This document shows, in pieces, positions 1 to 11,464 of a stretch of 64,000 nt of DNA. The notes under the pieces were generated by a model. That model ran no database searches, was not told where the DNA came from, and saw only the letters and a program-made list of their open reading frames with translations. The position numbers and the translations under genes are program-made. Source of the DNA: Athripsodes cinereus (taxonomy: Eukaryota; Arthropoda; Insecta; Trichoptera; Leptoceridae); NCBI GenBank assembly GCA_947579605.1, contig OX388319.1, forward strand, positions 26,053,447 through 26,117,446, read 5' to 3'. Every line of letters starts with the position of its first letter. Within the stretch, counting starts at the first letter, position 1.

Positions 1-507
1 GCGCACTGTATAGTTGGACACTCCAATGCTTCTTACCAACCCCTTTTTCTTCATCTTGACTAGTGTCCCCCAGGACTCTGTGCGAAGGCGGGCATTATCA
101 GGATGCGACACATCCAGGCCTGCTACACCTGGCCAGTGAATGAGGTACAGGTCCAGGTAGTCACACTGCAATCTTTGAATGGAAGTCAAAATTGCGGCTT
201 CGGTTCTCTTGCCCCCTCCCTGATCTGCGGGACTCAGTTTGGAAGTAAGGAATATGTCCTTCCTGCCGAGGTTGTACAGCGGCAATAGTTCCTTGAGAGC
301 TACCCCTATATCCGTTTCATTGTTGTAGACCGCCGCCGTGTCAAATGATCGATACCCGGCTTTGAGCGCCTCGTTTAGCGTCGCTCTAATCTTATCTCTG
401 CCCTGGATGCGGAATGTTCCAAATCCTATCAGTGGGAATACGTTGCCATCATTTAATATGAATAAGGAGAGGGGGTCCATAACTGTCTTTCCATTTCCGA
501 TCGACAT
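1..507 (-). CDS. Aldo-keto reductase, N-terminal 169 codons (3' end outside window)
   Basis: NAD(P)H-dependent carbonyl/aldehyde reductase of the aldo-keto reductase superfamily, cytosolic by family knowledge. Read on the minus strand the open frame runs without a stop to the window edge. It shows the whole N-terminal half of the TIM barrel. There is a GFGTF strand near residue 26. FDTAAVYNNE carries the catalytic Asp and Tyr. LTSKL carries the catalytic Lys, LIHWP the catalytic His, and IGVSNY follows near the end. The catalytic tetrad is therefore complete. Start: the first in-frame ATG after an upstream TAG is at 507; a second in-frame ATG at 480 (MDPLSLF) sits closer to where family members usually start and may be the real one. 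No intron is visible in the part seen. It lies antisense and immediately upstream of the first visible TMEM120 exon. The family typically has about 280-330 residues, so roughly half is missing at the left edge. Confidence 0.93.
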   Translation of the reverse strand, partial: MSIGNGKTVMDPLSLFILNDGNVFPLIGFGTFRIQGRDKIRATLNEALKAGYRSFDTAAVYNNETDIGVALKELLPLYNLGRKDIFLTSKLSPADQGGGKRTEAAILTSIQRLQCDYLDLYLIHWPGVAGLDVSHPDNARLRTESWGTLVKMKKKGLVRSIGVSNYTVR

Positions 508-856
508 CACTGACAAACACCGTATCAAGATGGTAAAAACCCAAACCAAGGATACTGCAACTCCCCCTTCACAAACACCTGTCACTTTCTAATGTCAATG
601 TCATTTATAAGTCAAAGACAATATTTATCATAGACAATATTTGATAGTTTAGTGCTGCCATATGCATAAAAATAAATTTTATCAATAAAATTATAAGTTT
701 TTAATAATTATTTATAATCAATGAATGTGTAATTTATATAAATGAAATTACTACCAAATTATTATGCATGTTAATAATCATTTATAGTTTTGTATTGAAA
801 TATTAATGCATAATATTATTATGTAGGTATTGTAAATGAATTTTTATTTGTTTCAG
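508..856. other. AT-rich non-coding DNA between aldo-keto reductase and TMEM120 exon
   Basis: No exon recognised. The missing N-terminal exons of TMEM120 are not here. The stretch ends in a splice acceptor (tttcag). Confidence 0.6.
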
Positions 857-949
857 ATTTAAATACAAGGATGAATATGAGAAGTTCAAATTAATATTAA
901 GTATTATTGGATTTGTGTTGGCTGTTATAAATCTAATAACACATTACAG
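857..949 (+). CDS. TMEM120: TMEM120 exon (first visible): start of membrane domain
   Basis: Acceptor tttcag and donor gtaagt flank 93 nt. The exon encodes [15 protein letters not shown] followed by a hydrophobic helix ([12 protein letters not shown]). The equivalent human segment is [11 protein letters not shown], so this is the junction of the N-terminal coiled coil with the first membrane helix. It ends after two bases of an Arg codon. Confidence 0.93.
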
Positions 950-3900
950 GTAAGTTGAGTACTTTTGTGTTGACATAATAGGTATTTCTGTGGTAGTTTC
1001 CTCTTGGGTTATTCCATGTCAATTAAATCATCACACTGATTCAGACTTGATGTCTCAGATTTTCATGATTTTTTTATGCAGCAATATATCATAGACTTAT
1101 GATAAAATACCAAGTTTCACTATGTAGGTATATACTTTTACTTTACTGCTAGCCTTTATCTCTCCGCTACTAAATGTAGACTTCTTCATAAATTTATTAT
1201 TCTTCTCTCTCCCCAGCAACTGAAGCTAATATTTTCTCATCATTTGGACAATATCACTAACCTATTTATTGAAATGTATGTTGGAAGATTTATTCGGTGC
1301 TGTTTAATAGAGCATCCATCTCAAGGGCGCAAATAAGTCTTCTCTACCCATAGTATCCACTCTAGGATCCTAGATCTTTATCTGACATTCTTTGTAATAA
1401 TGTTACCAGCCCCTTGCCGTTTTTTTTATTTACATATAAAATCATCCATTTAAAACTGAGTGAATTGAGCTATTTTCATACCATAAAAATCAAGTATATA
1501 GAAAAAATAGCTATTGCAGAGCACAAGACATAAAAAACGGGATATTATGAAATTTTCTACCCTAATATAAACTCTAATTGTTAATATAGATTTACTCTAA
1601 AATATATACAAATGAAAGATGTGTAAATTATCATAAATAAAATAGATTTATATCTAGTACTTCTGCAGTGATTTTATTTGTTTGAATCCACACATAAATA
1701 TTTGAGTCGGTTCGTATGTGCGTATGTCCTCAATGGACTCTGAAATAAGGAAAGACAGAAGTAAAATAATACACTCTATACGAGGTCTCATCTCCTGGGC
1801 AGGTTTAAGGCTAAAAACATTTTAAATATCTTATGTATTGATAAAGATATTACAATTTTAATGAGATTCCCATACATTCGCTTGACAAAATTGCCAAGCG
1901 AATGTATGAAAATCCAATATTTATAGTCAAACATTTTTCATTGTATTGAATTAATTTCAAAATGGATGTAACAATAAATAAAACAATACTGAAACTAAAT
2001 AATTAGGGACTGTTTACATAATGAAACATTGTGATTGCTAATGACAAAAAATCCTGAATTATGAGAATAAAAATTGCATATTTTTGACATTTTGAGCTAT
2101 TTTCATAATGGAGGATATTATGAGACCATAGAAATCCATACTGTAGAATAAGAATAGTATTATGTAAAAAATCCATAAACAATGTTAATTGATTTTTTGT
2201 ATAAATAAATACAAAAGTACCTACCTCGGTACTAGCCATAAGAACCTATTTATTTTCGCCTAATATTTTTCTTTACTTTTCATGGCAAATCACTTGAAGA
2301 TTTATGTAGGTACTACAAACTAAAAATACCAATTTTAACCCATGTATTTGCACGGTTTCTGTTTATTTAAACCCGAGCAATGCCGGGTTACAAAAGCTTG
2401 TATTGAATAATTGAATAAAAACTTCTACCAAGTACCAACTGTCTGTTGACAACATTGACCATTGAAAAACGTGTGCTTTTCCTGCAGGCCGCGGAGGCAG
2501 AGGAGAGTATTTCAGTTTTATCAATAGGTACTTTTGTTAGAGTGATCTAGATTTTGAAATGTAATGTTTTTGTCAAACACTTTTTGTTAACAGTTGGACA
2601 AAGACATTACACGGCACTCTAATAAAACATTGGTAAAACTTAGAAACCAGTTTTTATTTATTTTTTATTGATATGGTGTTTTACAAAATAAATACAAACA
2701 TAATGCAGTCAGGTTATAACCATAGACACGACATTATGAACCAGATTGACTAAACGCTGTTCACTTGTTCAGTATTATTTTATTGATAAAACCACCCTCA
2801 GACCCATGGAATAACGTTTCTCATAAATCAAAATATGTCTGTACGCATGTTTTCATCTCCCATGTGCTCTAATCACAAAAATTTTGTACAAAAGTGTTTA
2901 AAATCACTGAAATAAATAAACATGCAGTTTACAATGTGAACTGTTCTTTACACATATGAAATCTTATTGTACGTAACGTACTATGCGGAATTTTAAGCCT
3001 TAATTTTTTTTTATCAATACACGCCATTCGCCATTTACAATACAAATAATCATTTCAAAACACTGCAAAATCTTTAAACATAAAGAATAAGAAAAAAATC
3101 AATGCTACAAATTTGAAATATATGAAAACAAATAAAATAACTTTTAAAGATATATAGATATATATTTTAAAGATATATAACTTTCACTTTCACAAGTAAC
3201 ATCTTTGCTGTCAACTTGCTATTAAAATATACTAATTTATATACAAAAAGTGCACAGAGTGAGATACAAGTACTCATAACATATTAAATTCAAATAGTTA
3301 AATAACTGGCATTAAACGCAAACTTCAATAAGCGGTGAGTGCATTATTAAATGTATAAATAAATTTCTACTCACATAGAATCATAAAAACAGTAAAGACT
3401 ATATTCGCCAAGCAGCGACATTGCGATACACGCGTCATCACTGCTGTAAAATATTAGTCCAATCAGAACGATATCAGTGTGGATCCATATAACCAATCAA
3501 CAAGAAGATCGGGAATACTTCTATACCTTACAAACAGGGTTGGCACACAGTATTCAATATCAATATATTGTTAAAAAATATATACATAAAAAATCTTTAC
3601 AAGAAAAAAGATGGAGGTGCTAGATATAATTGAAATGGTGAAAAACGCTGCATGTGCCTTGTCTAAACTGGTCACAGATAACAGTAAATTCACTAGAGAT
3701 CATATATCAAAGATAGCACCCATCTCAATAGAATTCATGTCAGCGATGAGTATTGCTACCGCAAAAATTGCCAGTCAGGAAACTGAGATAAGGATCCTTA
3801 AACAGGAGGTGGAAAAACTCGAAAGCGGTAAACCCGGCGTTAAAATCCTTGACATGTGTGATACTCTGGCAGAACTAGAGGAAAGAAACATACGAGCAAA

Positions 3901-6900
3901 AAATGTTATACTATTTAATGTACCGGAGACTGATGTTAATTTACTGAGCCGCGACCAGATCTCAAAAGACTTAAATCAGGGATCAAAATTAATTCATGAT
4001 TTATTTTATTTTTATTTTTATTTTATTTATTTTACAACACACGGCTTGAGCCTTTTACATGTTAATCAAGCAGTATAACAAACAACAAACACAAACAGAT
4101 ACAATAGTCAAGAATACATTATTACATAGATTTGAAGTGAAAAATTAATGAAGCAACGGTCAATAATAAAAAAAGGACAAAGCAAAACAAAAGAAGTCAA
4201 TAGGAAACAAAATGTCAACGATAAAAAAAAATTGCATTAATTATATCAATTCAAACAAGCATGAATATGTCAAAAAAAAAAAAAAATGATACAGAAGATC
4301 TGAGTAGATTACCCATAATAAAGGTGCATAGATTGGGAGTAAGGAAAAGTGACAAAATCAGACCTTTGAAAATAACTCTGAGTAGCCGCGATGATGCTAG
4401 AGAAGTTCTCTTTAATAGACTTAAATTGCCGAAGCACATAAAGGTTAAGCAAGATCTCACCGAAATACAAAGAACTCACATTAAATCACTATGGGAAGAG
4501 GTAGAACTGAGGAGAAGGGATGGTGAAGATGATATTACGGTGAAATTCATAAATGGAACACCTAAAATAGTGGAAAATAATAAAAAAGCTGATAAAAGGA
4601 CATAAATATATAGTTTTGACAGCCCTGACCTAATTCTGTTTATTAATTTCCGAGTGCCTGGGCGATGTACGAAGAGTCGTGATACCCTTTTATATTTAAC
4701 AACCATACGACTAACTACGTTAGACATACAGTCACCCCCCGTTTAAATCGCTTGAGCAATGAATTTCTGTCGTACTTGGATTTGTGTACCATCAGTTTGG
4801 CCTTCTTTAGATTTTTTTTTTTTTGTTTTTTGTAAAACTTAGTTGCCTCCCAGATTATATGATATCGAGATATTGAATTTTCTATCTGTGTGTATCCTTC
4901 ACTATAGTTTTTCTTTCTTTTTTCTTTTTCTTTCCTTTCCTCCTTTTGACCTTTCATCAAAATTATGACGAGTGGTAATCTCTTTCCTCCATCATCGCTA
5001 GTGATCACTAGCGATGAAACGCCCGTTCACACCTGTTCATCTTGGAGGATCATCCGGAGTGATCACTGAAAGTGAACGTATGTGAACGACCCTTAAGAGA
5101 ATTCCTGACTTGGGCTGCAAAATAAATCAGAATGGATAATCCAAATCTGAAATCGTATGGACTACTGTAACATCATACATACAGTATACAGGACTGCTCC
5201 AGACTCTTCCTTATCGTCTTCAGATGGTTTTTAGTGTTGCCTCCGGATCATTTACAGAGAGAATAAGAGCTGCCACATAACTTCACTACTAAGAAGTCTA
5301 CACTAACTGAGAGTCCTAGAGATTAAACTGTGTCTCACTGTCCACAAGGCAGCACACTACCCACTGAGCTGTTACGCTGACGAAAATGTGTGACGAAGGC
5401 TGTGCTCAGCTTCTTAAACTCGTTGAACTCAAAAGGGCAAATACCTCTAAATTTGCAGAAAGAAGAAACAAAGTCGCAGCGTCATCTGCCTGGAATAGAT
5501 TGCCTTCAGACAAAATTGAAAATGCTACCATTCAGGAGAAATCACAGCGCCCTTGAAATGGCCATGGATCGTTAAACGGCGTCATGTATAATTTGTTCAA
5601 TCATCATTATTATGTGTGTATATCTCAAACATGGAGTACTCTAATGGAAACGTTGTATTTGTAATTCAACAAATTGGCAAAAAAAGCTTGCATACGCGCA
5701 TATCAAATTAATGGCAGAATTTTGTTTCAAACAATAAAAAGGTATTTTGTAAAAGTATTTTGTGTAAAATACAAAATACTCAAAAAAAGTATTTCAAATA
5801 AAATACAAAATACTTTTTACAAAAAGGTATTTGAAATACAAAATACAAATACGTATTTTCTATTTTGTATTTGTATTTTAAATACTTTTATTTGAAATAC
5901 GTCACATCTCTGATTATATATTATTATACATATAGTATGGTAAGTGTGGTATGATGGTAGTATGTGTATTTGTTATAGGTTTATGGAATTAATTCTGATG
6001 TTCCTGCTGGTATGGTACTACTGCACCCTCACCATCAGAGAGTCCATCTTAAAGGTAAACGGGTCCCGGATCAAAGGCTGGTGGAGGCTACATCACTTCA
6101 TCTCCACTGCGGTGGCTGGCGTGCTTCTCATCTGGCCACAGAATGATGCCTGGCTCATGTTTAGGGATCAGTTCATGTGGTTTAATGCATATATCAGTTA
6201 GTTTCTCTTTACCTCTGATGATAGCGAGTTAGTGTTAAATATTATATATTAACATGCTAGGTAGGTACCTACATAATGTTTTACTTTCAGGTGTAGTACA
6301 ATATTTGCAATTCCGCTACCAGCAAGGTGTGCTATACCGCCTCAAAGCTCTGGGAGCCAGATACAATATGGATATCACCATTGAGGGTTTCCACTCGTGG
6401 ATGTGGCGTGGCCTCTCTTACCTGCTGCCATTCCTCTTTGTAGGCTATCTCTTCCAACTGTACAATGCATACACTCTCTACTACATCTCATTCCACCCTC
6501 AGGCCACATGGCAGGTATGTCCTCCTAGTAATATGATTTTGGTAATACCTCAATAATATAATATATATATCCATGTAGAGATGCGATCGTTGAGAAGAAT
6601 GGTTGGTAAAACGCTGTGTGATAGAGTGAAGAATGAGGATATTAGAAGAATGAGCGGATGCAAGAAGACTGTTGTGGACAGAATGCGTGTAAATAAATTG
6701 AGATGGTTTGGTCATGTGGAACGAATGAAAGAGGAAAGAATGACAAAGAGGATATACTTATCTGAAAGAAAGGGTGTGAGGAAACGCGGGCGTCCGAGAA
6801 CCACGTGGCTTGATCACGTGGACCAAATTCTCAAGGACAGCCGCGTGTTGAGTAAGAGGAACCGACGTGCGTGTATGCGGAACTGTATGAATGTGGAGGA

Positions 6901-9900
6901 AGCGAAGGAAGTGTGTAAAGATAGATCTTTTTGGCGTTCCGTTCTCTCTGCCTACCCCACTTGGGACACGGCGTGAGGGTATAGTATAGTAGTATATATC
7001 CATACAGCTGATACATAACAGAATAATGATTAACAGACAGTGGATATATGCACCAGACACTTAATGACAATGGGAAGCTTGTTGTTTAGCTCTATGCATG
7101 TAGAGTATTTATTACAAATGTTAGATATTATATTACATTAGGTCCAATCAATCATCAGGCCATTGTGGATTCAGACTTTATAATTTTATTTTATTCAGAT
7201 GGGGGGTGGGTAATGTGTTGTTATATTATTAAGTGGGTTGTTTACTATCAACATTTGTCCATTGTCTGAGTTATGAGTTTGTATTGTAGTAGCATGTATG
7301 TACAATACAACTACTATCAGATTGTGCTGTATGCATCTTCATACAAACTGGACAATTGGGCAAGTATTGAGTTAGATTTGTGCTCTGGGACTACTTGCAT
7401 ACATGAGTGACTGTAATAAGTTGCTATAGTTTCTTATAACATTATATCAGGCACATGGTCATACTATATAGTCATGTATACCTACTTATCATTATTACTA
7501 TTATCATACATCAAACACATTGTGTTGTCTCATATTATGGCCAATTCTGAATCATAATGAGTTTAGTTGCACTAACTAAGTGTGAGGAGATAGTTGAGTC
7601 ATGATAATTAGTTCTAATTCGTATTCACGGATTTCGTATTCAGAATGTAATTTTAGTTGACAACCAACGCCTAAAATAAGTTGGATTTGGCAGAATTTTA
7701 TTCGCGACTTTTAATGTGCGAATATTATTAGTTGCTGTCATTTTGTCGCAGAATATTGCTATATTTTGGAAGTGTTAAGTTGTTTTTTCAATTAAAAGTA
7801 AAAATTTATATTTTTAGGGCCCTCGCAATTCTTAGCATGTATAAATTGTAAAATTATACCACCACCGATGCAAATACGAACGCCAAAATATATCGGCAAA
7901 TCTGACTTTTCACGCGCGACAACTATTAAATTGTTGCCAGAAGTGTAAATCGGAACGTGATAAACATTTTGTATTGCAGCATCACTGACTAATATTAGTT
8001 TGTCCCATAGATTTTACCGTTTGCCCTTGGTGGTTCTCAAGTTTATAGTTGTTTATAGTTCATAACTATAAATGCTGAATACTATATAATAATTAATATT
8101 AATCAACTATTAGTTTAGTTAGTTCATTAAGATTCAGAATTGGCCCTATTATATATCATGGCTAGTGGCTAGTGGTTATTGTAGTTTGTTACAGATAGGT
8201 ATATTGTAAAACTTGTATGGTACATATCTTATCATTTTTTTGTATTGTATTGTATGTGTGTTGTATAATTTGATGATGATGTGTCTTGTTGTTTGGTAAA
8301 TACGTGTGGTACACAGGTCCCTGTGCTGAGTTTCTCCTTCTTGGTGCTCTTCCTGGGCAACATGATCACCACCCTGGTAGTCATCCCTCAGAAGCTCTCC
8401 CAGCAGGTACAGGTACAATGAACAACAAGGATGCACGCACCCACCCACCTCAGTATACAATACCATACCTATTATACCATAGACATAGCGGGCGTTTTGT
8501 TTCAGTACGTGGGTGTATGTGTATGCGTGTGTGTGTGTGGGTACATAAAGCTTCTCTTCTCTGGTGGCATTACACTAGCAGCCATAACAAGTCACCACAC
8601 ACACATACACCTACATTTATATCACGTTTATAGTTATTTATTTATATGTGTGTAGTGCATATTTTACTTTTGTCTTGTATTGAATATTTTTGTAATGCTC
8701 CTCCATGTGCTATATTAATTACATTTATATTTGTAAAGCATTTATATTGTAGTATTGATTCTTATGTTATATTGCATTAGGTATATATGTAATATAGTAT
8801 ACATATATATTCTCTTTCATGCGAGTTGATTTGATTGCAAGGTGACTGGAGTACAGTGAGTGATATTGTATTATACCTACTATATGTATATTACAAGTGT
8901 CATACAAATATGCTGTAAAAAAGTCTATCTGATTACAATCCTGAGTAAAATGTATTCATCTCTTTTCGGATTAGGACTTTTGTCTTTCATATAAATCCCC
9001 GTGTTAATATTACCTACGAACAATTTATGTGTCGCTCTCATTTCAAAATAACTTTGAACAAATGACACAGAATAACTTGTGCCCGTGGAAGTTCTAGAAA
9101 AACTAAATGAAATTTGTGGTGTAAAACTCTCAATAGTGTTAGGTTTTATTGATAGCAAATGCTTAGGAATCTCATTGCATGACTCTGGTTGTACGTACAT
9201 AGTTAAGTGTGTACATCTAACTCTCTTTCTCTCTGTATGGTGTCCTTCTACATACCTAACGACTGTGTGTCACATACATGTAGGTACATAGTCTATGTAA
9301 TTTTTACTACTGAAATTTGTTATGTAAAGGATCAGTAAAATGTCAGAAAGGAGGCAGAGTAAATAATTCACCTTAAAGACATATATATATATATGTTTGA
9401 AAAGGTGTTTTCGCAGAGCATATTATTCATATAGAATTATCGCTTTTGGGTACTCTACGTACAGTAGCCTTGAGAAAGGCTTTTGTAGTTGGTCTTGAGA
9501 AAGACCGTTGGCTTCTGCCCGACGTTTCGTGCAGGATTCAACCTGACATCAGCTGGGGCGTAGAGGGGCGGTGGCAGGCTTCGGCGGCGCGGGTGTCGTG
9601 AAGGCAGCAGGCGTCGATGAGCAAGGGAGAACGGAGATTTTGTCGACGTACACCTACTACGATTCACGGCCGCAGCGTGAAACGGTCGGTGTGATGAGAG
9701 AGCGTGCAGCGAGGCGGGTACTACGTCGCGCAGGCTGGGGAGTGGCTATGTTAGCATGTCGAGTACGGGTGTGGGTCGTTGCGTTCGGGGGTGTTTGAGT
9801 GACGTCGATCGGTGGTGTATGGTTGACGGCTGTGCGAGAGGGAGCGATCGAGCGTGAAGATGAGTGATGCGTTTTTTCGATTACCGTTTGCCAGGCGAAC

Positions 9901-11394
9901 GGTAATCGCTTACTGTCATCACGTGAATTCATACTGTGGTCCCGTTTGTGTATCTCAATCGCCTCGCGGTATATGCGCGAAGACTCGTTGTTGAGTTTGG
10001 CGATTGTTCGAGCTGAATCGAAGTCGATACAGTGTCCTTCAGTCATACTATGCATCGCTAGGGTAGAAGATGTTTTTTNNNNNNNNNNNNNNNNNNNNNN
10101 NNNNNNNNNNNNNNNNNNNNNNNNNNNNNNNNNNNNNNNNNNNNNNNNNNNNNNNNNNNNNNNNNNNNNNNNNNNNNNNNNNNNNNNNNNNNNNNNNNNN
10201 NNNNNNNNNNNNNNNNNNNNNNNNNNNNNNNNNNNNNNNNNNNNNNNNNNNNNNNNNNNNNNNNNNNNNNNNNNNNNNCTTGGTGTTCATTAGGTATTTT
10301 GTCAGTGGGTAAAGTTAAAGTTGAACCAACTTTCCTGTCCGTGTTAAAGACTGTACGGATGTTATTTTTACGTAATAAGCGGCCTAACCTATCTGTCACA
10401 CCTCTTACGTAAGTGATCCACAACGAAACATATCCAACACAGATAACAGTAATCCAAATTATATATCTACATGTACGTTACCTTACGTAAGAGGTGTGAC
10501 AGATAGGTTAGGCCGCTTATTACGTAAAAATAACATCCGTACAGTCTTTAACACGGACAGGAAAGTTGGTTCAACTTTAACTTTACCCACTGACAAAATA
10601 CCTAATGAACACCAAGGAGTATATGAAATCAACTGCCTGGACTGTGAAAAGGTGTACATAGGCCGTACCAATCGCCAAGTTATACATAGAATAGCCGAAC
10701 ATCAAGTCGATGTTAGAAATAAAAAACCTAGTTCAGCCTTGGCGCTGCATACCATGACGGAGGGACATACAATAGATTTCAAAGGAGCACACACCATAGT
10801 TAAATCAAATAACGAATCCCATAGAATTATATATGAATCTATTAATATTGCTAAAAGAGACTTTGCTCTAAACTCAAGAAATGAAATTAATAAGTAGCCT
10901 CATTCCTACCATCATTTGATAGAAAAAATAGAAAGTAATTTACATAATAGGCCTACCACTGATGAAAAACACATTTCTACTAATACTTCAACCCTTTCTA
11001 CTTCCATTAGTCCTCTAACACATAACACAACACACCTTCCTATAAATTAACATTCATCAACACAAAACACTCCTCCCTTTTCTACAACTTCACACTCACC
11101 AACACTAAATGCACTATCACTTTCTACATCGTCACACTCACATACATACACGCCCCCTATTCCCCACACCACTCCACCTCCTTCCCCCACTTTACGCCGT
11201 AGCCAAAGGCTTGCTCACCGAAAACAAAACAGTAAACACTGACCCGTTATCCGTGACGTATGTGTCTACTGCAGAACCTGATGATGGAGTTCCAAGCAAC
11301 TCCGAAAGCTTGTTCAAAAAACAAATTACGCGATGTAACCGCAAAACATAACTCTAAAACATATTATATACCTCGTCGCGAAAAACTATTCAAT

Positions 11395-11464
<70 letters not shown>

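Noticed and set aside
103..592. Plus-strand ORFs of 61 and 84 codons
   Set aside because: They lie opposite the aldo-keto reductase and match nothing.
5386..5559. 57-codon ORF beginning [12 protein letters not shown]
   Set aside because: No recognisable family, no splice or promoter context; cannot be supported as a gene.
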